A DNA stretch of 64,000 bases from Niebla homalea (lineage: Eukaryota; Ascomycota; Lecanoromycetes; Lecanorales; Ramalinaceae). The notes beneath the pieces are model-generated. The model did no database searches, was not told the DNA's origin, and saw nothing but the letters and a program-made list of their open reading frames with translations. Shown here one piece after another: positions 31,301 through 42,253 of this stretch (within the stretch, counting starts at the first letter, position 1; each line of letters starts with the position of its first letter). The DNA lies in contig JAHGAU010000014.1 in the NCBI GenBank assembly GCA_019925105.1, forward strand, positions 310,001 to 374,000, read 5' to 3'. The position numbers and the translations under genes were made by a program.

Positions 31301-33290
31301 CAGCTTTCCAAGCTTGTCATCGCCACTGACACCATGATAGATACCACATAGTATGACAGCGCTGGAGAGTGTGGTTATCTTTGGACAAGGCAGTCTCCGA
31401 GACGTTGTTGTCTCGTCTGAGAGCTGAGCGATGATCTTTCTAATTTGCGAAATTGGGATGCTGTCCACAGAAGTCGCAATAGCGCTCAGTAAAGCTTCGT
31501 CCTCCCACAGACTAATGTGGGGTTCAATCCCTTGGGATGATTCTGTAATATTTCTTCGCAACTCCACTACATCCAATTGCTCCCGACAGTGTCCTAGGAA
31601 ACCTGGAAGATCGCGAGCTCGGATGAAGCCATCTAGCAGAGGCAACAGAATACGATCACGAATCTGGTCTTTTTCGTCATCGTCGGTGGACTCATATTTC
31701 GTGAGCTCAGCCAGCAATTTTGTCAGATATGAGTTCGGAGGTCTGTAACCGTAGTCACAAGGCTCCGATGATGTTGATGGCACAACCAATACATCGGCAT
31801 CTACAGAGAGACATTTATTGACAAGGTCCCTTCCAACATTACTTCTGAGACCCGCTTCGAGGAGCCCTGAGTCTTTCCGAAGAATGGTTTGTAGTAAGGT
31901 GACAGAGAGCGTCACTCGAGCCTTAAGAGCAGCATCCAACATCCGGTTCAAGAGCCGCTTGTAACAATGCTGAGCATCCAAATTTGATTCAGGTGGTATA
32001 AGAGTACCTGCTATTCTACTCAGTCTGACTAAAAGACTTTCGAGCCATGAAACATCTGCTTGCTGGACCTTGGAGGAACACTTTCGACAAGATTCGATTG
32101 CAAGCCCATAGAGCTGAGATAGAAAGGCTGTCTGTAGGTAATCTCTAGTTCTTTGTACCGCTCTCTGATTGTGCATCCTTGCGATTGCACACAAAGGTCG
32201 GGTGCTGAGACTGTGTGTAAGGTTGTCAAATATTGTCATCTGAGCACTATCATCTGCGGACACTTGCCCGTCTGATTTCAATGATGTCCGAATCGGCAAT
32301 ACAGTATGTACTGTCAACAGAGTGTGAAGTCTGTCGGAAAGTTGCTTCAAATCATCCTGGAAATGGCTGACAAGCCATTGTTGACACGTGTCACGCAGCT
32401 GGAGGCTCGGCACAGCGGCGGAGGACACAAAGGCATCGTCGATGGCGGCCCTTGTGGGCCCGTTAGACCATTTGTATTGTACTTCGAACATGTCAATGAA
32501 TAATGAAAGAAATGTCGTGGTGGATAACTCTGTCACACTCCGCCTTGTTCCTTGCAAGGTTTGATTGCAGATATAGAAGACATTTCCAATGATGTTTGCC
32601 AGCTGAACCGGTTCACTTTTCAATGACTGGATAATGTGGCTTCGGTGAGACGCTTCAAAGACATTGGATGTCTCTTCTCGCTGGATGTGCTGCAAAAGTC
32701 CTAGAATTCTGCCGACAAGACCCACAAATTGATGAGGGGATGCTGACGGTGTTGCGATAGTTGGAATCAACGCTCCGTCGAGTACTTCGCCTTCCGACTC
32801 AAGCTTGGGGTCTCGTAGTTGCGCCACAATTACATCTTGTAGCCACAAGAGGGTGGATTCCAAAATCCGGGGTAAGGAGTAGGCTTTCAATAACCTGGCA
32901 ATCGCAGCACTGGAGCACTTCGGCAATAACTTGCTTAAGAGGTACCATGTTTGAACAGATTTGCTCTCTTTGGTTGCTTGGATGCCATCAGGCTCAAGTT
33001 TTCCCAAGAGCCAGCGCGACGTGTATTCGAACCGCGGGTCTTTTACAACACTCCTGTGCTCGACCTCAATGAAATATTGGAACCATGTCTGATTCGAAAA
33101 TGACTGAGGACATGGAGGTAGTCCAAGCAGGTTGATGGCTTTTGCAAGCTTCTGGTCCCATGATCCATTCTGATCGAGTGTGAGGATGCTAGTTTGTGGG
33201 CGCTGGCTTGCAGATGGCTATAGAAGTCTCAATGATCACAACTGACAGGGTTATAGCTCGACAGAAACATACCAATTGTATCTGATTCAT
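28396..33290 (-). CDS. URB2: Nucleolar pre-60S ribosome assembly protein Urb2/Npa2
   Basis: Needed for early 60S ribosomal subunit assembly and 27S pre-rRNA processing in the nucleolus. My model has six exons: 33290-33273, 33217-30789, 30723-30572, 30522-30084, 30033-29639 and 29591-28396, with introns of 47-65 nt. All junctions keep frame and the sum is exactly 1543 codons (1542 aa), within the usual size of filamentous-fungal Urb2. The start is a tiny exon encoding MNQIQL. The protein is helical-repeat-like throughout; the C-terminal Urb2 domain ends with LWAVLKVMTQDRIKAMNAAM and ...SRSVFRSLYDDFKKSGRW, which is how I recognised the family. It is divergent from MIC10 with 285 bp between starts. 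Alternative acceptors near 30010-30034 were considered; the chosen one has a CTAAC branch point. Confidence 0.88.
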
Positions 33291-33575
33291 CTCCTCCCCC
33301 AACAACCCTCGACCCTTTGAATGCAAAGCTCCTCTTCCTGTTAAAACATAAACAGGCAAATGACGTTGAAGTGCCTACGCCAAAACCTCGGGGGCGGTTA
33401 ATTGGTTTTTCCGAAGACATTCGACGGGAACAACATTGGCGGCGAATTTCTGAAGCTCCAATTCTCTTGCACGAGTTGCCAATTGCCCTCCTCTGCAGCC
33501 AAGTTGCACCAGTGAGTGTCGCGCAAGATCATGTATGATAGCACAAGCTGACACAAACGGCAACAGAATAGAACA
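33291..33575. promoter_or_regulatory. Shared divergent promoter of URB2 and MIC10
   Basis: Only 285 bp separate the two start codons, so both promoters must lie here. ORFs inside it (33317-33538 plus, 33398-33667 minus) have no recognisable product. Pairing of a ribosome-assembly gene with a mitochondrial one is unremarkable, but co-regulation is possible. Confidence 0.6.
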
Positions 33576-33983
33576 ATGGCTGACAGCCCTTCCTCACCCT
33601 CTCCATCTCCATCACCACCAGCAACACGCCCCCAAAGACCAGTCAGTGAGGCCCTACTGAATGACAAGTGGGACTATGCGATATCGAACGGGATCGTGAA
33701 GAGTTCGCTAGGTCTCTCATTTGGTATCGTCTTTTCAGTCCTGCTGTTCAAGAGAAGGGCTTGGCCGGCTTGGGTGGGACTCGGGTTTGGGGCCGGAAGA
33801 GCATACGAGGAAGCTGATGGTACGTGTCTTCCTCGGCGCCACGCATACCGTCATCCTGAACACCCTCGGCTATCAGGAATGGAGGCAAAAATAAAGACCA
33901 GTCGCTAACCTTGAGATCATTTAGCATCATTTAAGAAGGGTGGGACGACGGGAAGAGACGGATTAAGGCTTGTCAGATCTTGA
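33576..33983 (+). CDS. MIC10: MICOS complex subunit Mic10
   Basis: Small inner-membrane protein that oligomerises to bend the membrane at mitochondrial crista junctions. Two exons, 33576-33819 and 33925-33983, with a 105-nt intron (GTACGTG...CTAACCTTGAGATCATTTAG), give 100 aa, close to the usual size. Seen: a Ser/Pro-rich N-terminus, the conserved SEALLNDKWDYAISNGIVKS, first membrane segment about 41-58 (LGLSFGIVFSVLLF), positive loop KRR at 59-61, and second segment about 62-77 with the GxGxGxG motif (GLGFGAG, G68-G74) followed by RAYEEADASFK. The short C-terminal tail GGTTGRDGLRLVRS is only reached if the intron is removed; without splicing the frame would run on into unrelated sequence. 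Identification is secure. Confidence 0.93.
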
Positions 33984-34829
33984 GATACCGTCTTTCTCTT
34001 TTTCCATTCATGTATCAGAAGGCGTATGCCAACCTGGGCCGGTGTTCTTCTGCGAATAGACGATATTCTGCAGCGGATTGGAGTATCGACAGACCAGAAT
34101 CACATGGCTGGCGTTGCTCGACACTCAGGCAGCAGGTCTCGGAGCAAAGCAAAGTAGGAAGCTCGGAGCGATGCGGATTGTACATAGACAGCTTCTACGA
34201 GAGACCATTCAAAGCTGGGTCGCCGTTAGAATTTTGCAGCGGTCGGTCTATCTAATCCCATTTCGAGGGACGTGTTACTTTTAGATCTCGTTGCATTTAT
34301 AGGTCGTCTTGACAATCATTTGTCAGACATTCACAAACAACGGCGCTGCAGCAGTGTCGTTGCTCACTTGTGAGAGATAGATTTGTTGCAAATATGTCAA
34401 ATTATTGCTAGACATGAATGCCTCCATCTGCAAGGTGCTTCAATTGCTGCAAATTTTTCGACTTCTTCACCCACTACTGGCCCGAGACAATAGCGAGGCG
34501 TACTCCATCATATAAACCAAGAGCGGATGCAGAGAGCGACCCTCAAACTTCGAACAATTGGATCGACGTAACATAGTGCTGGACGTCATCAGCCAATCAA
34601 AGAGTCTCTTTGCGGAGATAGTTCTAGCCAAGCTTCGTTCCGACAACCAGCAGCCGACAACACTCCATCATATCTATGCGCCGAAAGGATAGCTGTAAAC
34701 ATGCAAGGGTCAAATCTAATATATAATCCCTTGCGATCATGTCAGTGGGCTTCGTCTGGCTCCAGCATTTCTACAGCCGTAACAGCCTGATCTCCGACTG
34801 GGGACCTTAATGTGGCGGAGATCCATTTC
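33984..34829 (+). other. MIC10 to VPS23 intergenic region
   Basis: About 850 bp with no ORF of coding quality. It must contain the MIC10 terminator and the VPS23 promoter; no distinctive element stands out. Confidence 0.5.
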
Positions 34830-36722
34830 ATGGCAGGCGCTGTACCGCAGAGGGTCTTGACGTGGCTTCATAATGTTCTGACAAGTGTGGGAAATCTTCT
34901 ATAAGAAGTTGTTGAGGCAGATCGCTGAACAGAATGGTAGCATTACCAAGATGTCAACCAGACATACTCGGACGTCGTCCAGACTCTCCAGACTTACCCC
35001 AGCTTTTCCCTGAAGACGGACGTCTACAGTAAGCAAACCTCAATTCGAGGCATCCTTGAAATGCTGATTACAGTCAAAGCATTCGGAGACGGCTCATCCT
35101 CTCTCCTTCTAAACATTAATGGCGCACTACCCGTGGCCTTCAGAGGTCAAACCTATGGCTTCCCTCTCTCGCTCTGGATCCCTGCTGCCTACCCACAACA
35201 CGCCCCCAACATTTTCATATCGCCCACCGAAAATATGGCGGTACGACCAGGCCAGCATGTGAGCATTGAGGGAAGAGTTTACCATCCATACTTAGCTAGC
35301 TGGCATGGAGGCGTAAGTCACGTTGGCTCCAGGCGGTATACTCTCAAGAGAAGGCCACTGATCCGGTCCCGAGCAGAACTCTAACATGATTCAACTACTC
35401 TCCATACTACAAGATATTTTCGCCCGGGAGCCTCCTGTTGTGGCCAAACCGCAGCAGATACAATCGCTATCTCCCTCGCCCCAAAACAATGGCTTGGCTC
35501 CTCCCATACCACCGCTCCCACCAGAAAGAGGTGGATATGATCATAGACATCAATCAGCACGTGAAATAGGATCCGATCATGCCCCCACTCCTCCTCCTCC
35601 TCCTCCTCCTCCAAAAACCACTATCGGCCAAGACAAGATACCATCTAAATATGACCGACCAGCGCCTCTGCCACCTAGTGCAGACAGCCCAAGCTCTTAC
35701 CGCGATCCTCAATCGCCGCCACAACCAAATGGACACCTATATCGCCCACAGCCAAATCTTCAAAACCCTTCCCGAGTCAGCGCCCCCCTCGGTGAAAGTC
35801 CCCGGGGGCCATATCAAACAGCTCATCGCGATTTACCCCCACTTCATGACTTGAGAAGCGTTCCCAATCCACGTGCACCCGGCCTCCTACCCCAGCATCG
35901 ATCCACTCAATCACCGGCGCTCTTCTATCCCCAACAGCACCAGCATGCTCAGAGTCATGTAGCTCCTAATCAGCCGCAACATCAACATACCTATCATCCC
36001 CGTGATCCTCAAGGCACAAACCAGCCTCCCCAACAGTATCAGCACTCGCCACAGAACCCACCCTACCAATCATATGGCACTCAACAACCTCCTCCCTTCT
36101 CCACTAGACCTGCCCAGAAACCAGCTCCATCAATAGACCTCCTGACCTCCCCCTTCGACACCCCTCTCCCCTCCACCACGGCAGCCGCAACAACCCCACC
36201 ACCCATCCCCCAAATCCCCAGAAAGATGCCCTCCTTTCCACCCTCTCACAAAACCTGACCTCCCAGATCCGATCCACGCATCAAACAACCCACTCCGCCA
36301 TCTCCCCGCTCCTCGCCCAACAACGCGCTCTCACCACCACTCTCTCGTCCATCAACGCCGAAATCGCACAACTCGAGTCTCTTGAATCCCTGCTTTCCTC
36401 CAACGAGCGCATCTTACACAAAGCAATGCACGACGCTGACCGCGTCCTCGAGGACGCCAAGCGGAGGAAGGTCCCGGATGTTGATGATGTGCTTGTTGCG
36501 CCAACTGTGGTTGCCGGGCAACTCTACGGCGCGGTGGCGGAACAGCGGGCTATCGAGGACTGCAGAGCCGTGCTGGGAAAAGCACTTGATAAGGGACGCG
36601 CTGGCGCAGGGGTGTGGGCACGACAAACGAGGTCGTTGGCGAGGGAGGAGTTTCTGAAAAAGGCATTGATAAAGAAGATCGGAAAGGGAATGGGTCTGGT
36701 AGAGGAAGGGGGATGGTCGTGA
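34830..36722 (+). CDS. VPS23: ESCRT-I subunit Vps23/TSG101, with an apparent one-base frameshift
   Basis: Binds ubiquitinated cargo and sorts it into multivesicular bodies. Exons: 34830-34886, 34941-35028, 35074-35312 and 35377-36722 (introns 54, 45 and 64 nt). The N-terminal UEV domain is clear (VPQRVLTWLHNVLTS, VAFRGQTYGFPLSLWIP, RPGQHVSIEGRVYHPYL), followed by a long Pro/Gln-rich linker and the C-terminal coiled coil and steadiness box (DADRVLEDAKRRKVPDVDDV; REEFLKKALIKKI). In the linker the frame shifts: before it reads PPPIPQIPRK, after it PQKDALLSTLSQN. One extra C in the C-run 36207-36211 would restore the family's PPIPPNP-KDALL order. So either one base is missing in the assembly or this allele is broken. 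No intron signal explains it. Intact length would be about 576 aa. Confidence 0.88.
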
Positions 36723-37484
36723 TCACATCACGCAATGGCATCAAGGGGGAAAGTGACCTTTGGGCACTGGGTAGTTCAGAAGCTAGGTATCCTTCCAGGG
36801 TTGCATCAGCGGACCCCTTTTCCACATCATGTCCCTCCCCGTTGCCGAATGCCGATGGTTTGTCGCGGTGCTGCGGCACCACAAGAAGGTGGGAACCCTG
36901 AGACCCTGAATCGTCAGCCCGCATCCAACACCGGAGGACAATGAGCGCTTCATATGGATTAGCTGAGAGCATCATTGGCTTTCACGATTGTAAAAGGGCA
37001 AGTGTGATGACGGAAATGACGACGCCCGGCCCTGGGTTATCCGAGATTGGCCTGTGATGAGTGCAAATCTCAATCAATATTTCTCTCATCATCATGTAAA
37101 CCAAGCCTATCCTTGATTGCCAAAAAAAAAAATCCATGCTAGAAACATTCTCTCTCCAACCAAGTTCTTCCAAAGTTCCAAAGAAAATGCATACCTTTAT
37201 CTCCAAAGGAAATTGCCAGACTGAAGGCCCCGTTTCGCTGTATGCTGGCACCCCATTTTACTGGGATTTCACGTTTCTGTTGTCACTCGATGCTCTATGC
37301 TCGATATCGTCCAAGGCAAGTCCTCCAAAGTTGGGATGGGGGGGGGGGCAAAAGCCCCAATTGACTTGGCCCCAAATCCTCATGAATGAATGGCTGCCCC
37401 TTTCCCCTCCCCGGGGGGGCGTGAACCTCCAAAGCCCGCCCTTCTCCCCAGCAGAGAGAGAGAGAAACCCCCTCAGCTTTTGCC
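36723..37484. other. Convergent intergenic region, VPS23 and BRCT-WGR gene
   Basis: 3' ends of two convergent genes. Contains an A-run near 37123-37131, a G9 run near 37340-37348 and C/G-rich low complexity to 37490. No gene seen. Confidence 0.5.
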
Positions 37485-39175
37485 TCACAGCGGCACACCC
37501 CCCTCATCCCTCCCCATCACCCCTCCACCTGCTTCCGTCGTCGTAGCAGTAATGCCCCCGGTGTCTCGACTTTCCACCCCACCACTTGGAGCTTCGGCAG
37601 CAGACCCACCATTATTCATCATCATCATCGTTGTCGTCGTCGATGCAGCAGCAGCGGTCACACCTCCAAGCGTATCCCCATTGCCGTTGACTATCCCCCA
37701 CGGCCCTTGCTTGGGTGGCGTGTACACGAATCCCTGGGTGTTGGGACCGGCTCCTGCTCCTGCTCCTGCTCCAACCACCGCTTGCTGCTGCTGCTGCAGC
37801 TGCACTCCCGCCGAATTATTCACCGCCCCAGATGATGATGATGAAGATTGTCCCGCCTCAGCACCCACCCTCCTCAACAGCAACCGCTCATCCCACTCCC
37901 TCCCAACCTTCAAGCGGAAAAACGCCTTGAACCCGTCGAAGGCGACGGCGAAGCTGCTGTTGATCGGCGCCACCATCTCGGGAACGGTGGGTTCGTGGGA
38001 GGCCGAGTACTTGACGTAGCAGGCGTAGCGTTTGGGGGTCGCGTGGGATTCGTAGAGCTGTGTAAATCCCGCCTGAGATCAGCACAAATTGCTCTGGGGA
38101 CATATACAGGTACGTGATCGTAAGGGCAACGAGATCCGGGGGACTGTGAAAGCGGTTGGGGTTGGGGGGAAGGAGCATGGGCGTACCTGAAGACGTTGAG
38201 CGCGGGGGTTACGGATGAATGCGCGGATACGAGGGAAGCGGGGAGGGAGGTAGGAGGGGAAAATGGGGAGTGCGGGGCGGGGAAGGATGAAAGAGGGGAG
38301 GTAGTCGTCGATGAGGGAGAGGAGGTCGTCGAGGTCGTCGAGACGGCCGTCGCAGGCTGGGATGGTGGAGGAGGCGTAGGGGTTTGTGATGGTGGAGGAG
38401 GACGAGGTTGATGATGATGCGGTGGGAGAGGCAGGGGAGGCAATTTCATTTGATGGGGGGGAATCATTCACCTTGAGGGAATAGCGTTGATTTTTGTTGG
38501 TTGTGAGGTCAGCGCGGGCGAGAGTGATGTCGTACGCGAAAGTTGTGTAGTCTTGGTAGATGTGGTAGCCATCTGGTGAGAGAGAGAGAGCAGTCAATGA
38601 GGGGGACCAGACAACATGGCCGTGGTGAAGATGATTTACCTGAGAACATGTCCTTTTCGAAGTCTTGACAGCTCTTATCGAATTTTTTGACTGCAAGAAA
38701 CAGTCAGCCGTAAGATGGTAGGGGATAAGAGAGCATGACCCACTGCTTTGCTCGATGTTTTCCTTTCGGACCGCCTTCTTTCTGGTCTTCCTTGCTGCCT
38801 TCACCTCAACAAGATTGTTCATCAAATAGGACTTCTCCGGCTGTCGTTTTTGTGGGCTCGAAAGCAAGCTGTCTTCCAGCCAGTCAAAGCTCACGATCTT
38901 GATATGCTTGTATTGCTTCGCTTGTCTGACTGTCTACAGCTTAGCCAAGTATCACGAATGCTTCACAGACATGAGGTACCCATCGCAACTTCCCGTTTGA
39001 AATGCTCCTTGCTACATATCAGGTGGGTGACATTCGATGAGATCTCGGATGTGAAGCCGCCTCCATGATGCTGGATCCAGGACTTCATCTTCTCACTTGT
39101 CCTGTTAGGGCCGAAATCCCCAGTGACAGCGATGGCGTCAAATTTGAAGATATCCTTGCCGGTCATCTTGACCAT
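37485..39175 (-). CDS. BRCT-WGR domain protein without a PARP catalytic domain
   Basis: Probable nuclear protein of DNA damage or chromatin biology. Exons as read: 39175-38980, 38929-38744, 38690-38640, 38572-38187, 38057-37485; total 463 aa, frame closed. An N-terminal BRCT domain (FKFDAIAVTGDFGPNRTSEK, HHGGGFTSEISSNVTHLIC, IKIVSFDWLEDSLLS) is followed by a Lys/Arg-rich linker and a WGR-like domain (SGYHIYQDYTTFAYDITLAR in near-consensus form, then LYESHATPKRYACYVKYS and FAVAFDGFKAFFRLKVGREW). Fungal PARPs share BRCT-WGR but continue into regulatory and catalytic domains; here the protein instead ends in a low-complexity Ser/Gln/(GA)n/Thr/Met-rich tail. Exon 4 includes about 96 residues inserted in the WGR; an alternative 414-nt intron (38058-38471) would remove it. 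Confidence 0.75.
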
Positions 39176-39703
39176 AGAAAACGTGAAGGCTCTAGGAGGG
39201 AGGGGGTGAGATTTTGGCTCCCAGCAGAGCGACACGTTCCAACCGCAGCCTGCACTGACTGTCCACAAAGTAAATAGACTGTCTCTTGCAAACGCGCAAA
39301 CGCCTCAGGGCAGGATATCGTAGACTTGCTGAGGTATCAAGAAGTGCTGCAAGTATGATGTCCGACCCCACAGATGCAGACTTCAGGGTTGAGCTGGTTG
39401 GCAAGGAAAACTCGTATCAATGTGAATGATTGCGAAGGCAGCAAGAAGTATACTAATGTTTCCTGCTGCTGAATCTGGAAAAGCTGAGGCGGGCTGATGA
39501 GGACAAGAGAGGTTAGGTGCGGCTTTCTTCCAAGACTTGAGAAGTGAATGATAGACACAATCAGCCTCAATAATGTGCACAGGGGTATAGCTTCTTGATG
39601 ATTGTTATTGTTCTTTCCAAGTCGAAACCAATGTACTGAATGATAAGAGGAATATGTATCAAACAATGGACTGTAAATAAGATGGATCTTGTTCACGGAT
39701 CCA
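39176..39703 (-). other. Promoter of the BRCT-WGR gene and trpC 3' region
   Basis: Both flanking genes are on the minus strand. The overlapping minus ORFs here (e.g. 39337-39783) run into trpC in another frame and lack coding character. No gene seen. Confidence 0.5.
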
Positions 39704-42040
39704 TTACTTTGTAACAGACTTTGCAGTTTTGATGAAGCTTTTGATCTTTTCGTGGTCTTGTGTACCATCCTCTTCCACTCCACTGCTTACATCGACGGCC
39801 ACAATCTGGTAAGAAAAGTCTTTGAGTTGGGAGAGTGTTTGAGCTACACTTTTGGGAGTCAGCCCGCCAGCCAAAACCACTCGCAGACTTGAATCGGCTT
39901 CGAGGGCGCTTTGCACGGCATCAACATCTAACGTCTCGCCAGTGCCGCCCAGTGCAGAGTCTAGTAATGGTAACGCGTGATATCCCTTAAGACCAAGTCC
40001 TGTATCGCGGGGTCCAAACCTACGTATGACTGGTACAGGTAGTAACGACGCCCACTCTAGTGACTCCGATCCATGTAATTGTACAATGTCGAGATCCAGC
40101 ATGCGTTGTTGAGACAAGATATAGGAGAGGGGCTGATTGCGGAACACTCCCACAAGCAATGCACGATCTTCCCTGCTAAGGAAGCTCTTTTTGTGGTCGA
40201 AGTGTTCGAGTGCTCTGTGAGAGTCTACACGCTTTTGGTCATGAATGCTGCTTCCGGCCTTTGGAGTTGAATGCACAGCCTTAGAGATCTCCAGACCTGC
40301 CTCCCGAGACACACAACGTGTTCGGCCCTCAACAAGAATGATGCCTATCATGTCTGCACCGGCTTCAATAGCTACTTTGGCTGCGGCTGCAGTCCTCGTG
40401 CCGCATATCTTGACCTTTAAGTTCTCCTCACCAGGAGCCCGCTTTTCTAGGCCAGTCCCACCCAATAGGCCATCTATAAAGACGTCAATGTCAGTTGCCT
40501 TCATCAATGCCTCGCCGACAAGTACGGCTCGGACACCGTTCTTCCGATATGCTTCAACATCTTGGGGACCAGAGATCCCACTCAAAGCGCACACGACGCT
40601 ACTTCCAGGGACTCCTTCCATCAGTCGACTGGTGGTGTCCAGGTCAACTTCAAAGTTGGCAAGATTACGATTGTTCACCCCGATCACTTGGGAGCCAAGG
40701 TCGAGGGCTGTCTTCATTTCCTCGCGGGTGTTGACTTCTACGAGCGGCTCCATACCCAGGCTTTGAGAGTATTTATATAGTCTCCCAAGTTGACTTTCAG
40801 TGAGCATCTTGACAATTAAGAGGACAGTATCTGCACCGGCAAGTCTAGCTTCAAGGATTTGATACTCGTCAAAGATGAATTCCTTCCGCAACACGGCAGG
40901 TCTGTTTGGCATTCCATCCAAGACCTGTCTGACAGCTCTCAGGTCATCAATACTCCCCTTGAAATATTCAGGTTCCGTAAGCACCGAGATGACGCTGGCT
41001 CCGGCAAGTGCATACTTCTTCGCTTGAGCAGGCGCGCAAATGTGAGGAGCAATGTTACCCTTTGAGGGTGACGCTCGCTTCACCTCAGCCATCAGCGATA
41101 GAGTGAATGATGATTGGCGAAGCCTATCCGGGAAGGATGTTTGCGGTGGTGCAAGATTCAGGTCATAGTAAGCTTGGAGATCGTCAGGCCTGAGAGATGG
41201 GACTTGCTTTTGTGCTTCGACGAGTATCTTTCTTCTGTCAAAGATCTCAGTCAAGATGGAAGGTTTGCTATTTTCAGTCCCAGTAGCAGGAGACTGCTGG
41301 TGGGTATGTCCGTTTGTTTTGTTTTTGTCCATTGTGAATTGACCCTTGGACTTTTGCAACCTCTCGTTATCCTTCCATGTGCCTCCTTGAAAGTGCAAGA
41401 AGTTTGAGAGCATAAGTCTACCCTCCTCCGTCAAGATACTTTCGGGATGGAATTGGACCCCCTCCACCAGTAATTCCTTGTGACGTACGCCCATTATAAT
41501 GCCCTTGCCGCCATCTGGACCTTTCTCGATCCAAGAAGTCACTTCGAGAGAACCTGGCAAAGTGGGATGAGTCCCAGCCAGAGAATGATATCGAGTCACA
41601 GGTAAATCTTGGGCAAGACCGGCATACATGCCTTTGCCATCATGTCTGAGCGGCGACGTCTTGCCATGAAGGATTTCACCAGTAATGTCTACTCTACCGC
41701 CGAATACAGTGTAAATGCATTGTTGGCCCATGCAGACGCCGAGGACAGGAATTTTTCCAGCGAAGTGACGGATTGCATCTTTGCTTACACCGGCGTCCTC
41801 TTCAGGATTGCCAGGCCCCGGGCTGATCACTAGCTGAGTGGGCTGAAGTGTGATGAGATCTTTCAAGGAGATCTCATCATTTCTGAAAACCTTGACGTTT
41901 GCACCTTCGAGCACAAGGTACTGGAAGACATTGTACGTAAATGAGTCGTAATTGTCTATGAGAACCACATTCGAGGCATTGAGCAATGGCGGGACAGCAT
42001 CTTGCTGACGTGGCGAGTGGTCCATAAGAGATTTATTCAT
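39704..42040 (-). CDS. trpC: Trifunctional anthranilate synthase II / indole-3-glycerol-phosphate synthase / PRA isomerase
   Basis: Tryptophan biosynthesis: the glutaminase domain feeds ammonia to anthranilate synthase component I, and the other two domains carry out phosphoribosylanthranilate isomerisation and indole ring closure. Single exon, 778 aa, typical of filamentous ascomycetes. Glutamine amidotransferase about 24-222 with catalytic C103 (GVCMGQQC) and the H198/E200 pair (FHPES); linker; IGPS about 261-525 with [13 protein letters not shown] (K321, K328); PRAI about 540-778 with LKVKICGTR (C546) and a C-terminal [14 protein letters not shown] segment. The start at 42040 gives a 23-residue leader before [13 protein letters not shown]; a second in-frame Met lies at residue 6. 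All three domains look intact, so it should be functional. Confidence 0.97.
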   Translation of the reverse strand: MNKSLMDHSPRQQDAVPPLLNASNVVLIDNYDSFTYNVFQYLVLEGANVKVFRNDEISLKDLITLQPTQLVISPGPGNPEEDAGVSKDAIRHFAGKIPVLGVCMGQQCIYTVFGGRVDITGEILHGKTSPLRHDGKGMYAGLAQDLPVTRYHSLAGTHPTLPGSLEVTSWIEKGPDGGKGIIMGVRHKELLVEGVQFHPESILTEEGRLMLSNFLHFQGGTWKDNERLQKSKGQFTMDKNKTNGHTHQQSPATGTENSKPSILTEIFDRRKILVEAQKQVPSLRPDDLQAYYDLNLAPPQTSFPDRLRQSSFTLSLMAEVKRASPSKGNIAPHICAPAQAKKYALAGASVISVLTEPEYFKGSIDDLRAVRQVLDGMPNRPAVLRKEFIFDEYQILEARLAGADTVLLIVKMLTESQLGRLYKYSQSLGMEPLVEVNTREEMKTALDLGSQVIGVNNRNLANFEVDLDTTSRLMEGVPGSSVVCALSGISGPQDVEAYRKNGVRAVLVGEALMKATDIDVFIDGLLGGTGLEKRAPGEENLKVKICGTRTAAAAKVAIEAGADMIGIILVEGRTRCVSREAGLEISKAVHSTPKAGSSIHDQKRVDSHRALEHFDHKKSFLSREDRALLVGVFRNQPLSYILSQQRMLDLDIVQLHGSESLEWASLLPVPVIRRFGPRDTGLGLKGYHALPLLDSALGGTGETLDVDAVQSALEADSSLRVVLAGGLTPKSVAQTLSQLKDFSYQIVAVDVSSGVEEDGTQDHEKIKSFIKTAKSVTK

Positions 42041-42253
42041 GGCTACTTTATGAAGTTGATTGACATTAGGAGCAACAGTTCATGTTCTGGTCAGACCTTT
42101 GTATTCTATTTTGGAGCTAGTGCTAGATGTTTAATATTACATTCCCTTACGATATTGCGGATATGGCCCTGCATTTCCTTGTGCTTACGGGAATGGTCGG
42201 ACATGATTGTAGAGAACTGTCACTGACCGATGATCGGAGATCCTCGCTCGTCG
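42041..42253 (-). promoter_or_regulatory. trpC upstream region
   Basis: 213 bp between the trpC start and the stop of the upstream same-strand reductase gene; must hold its promoter or leader unless these overlap the neighbour. No clear TGACTC-type amino-acid-control site was found. Confidence 0.4.
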
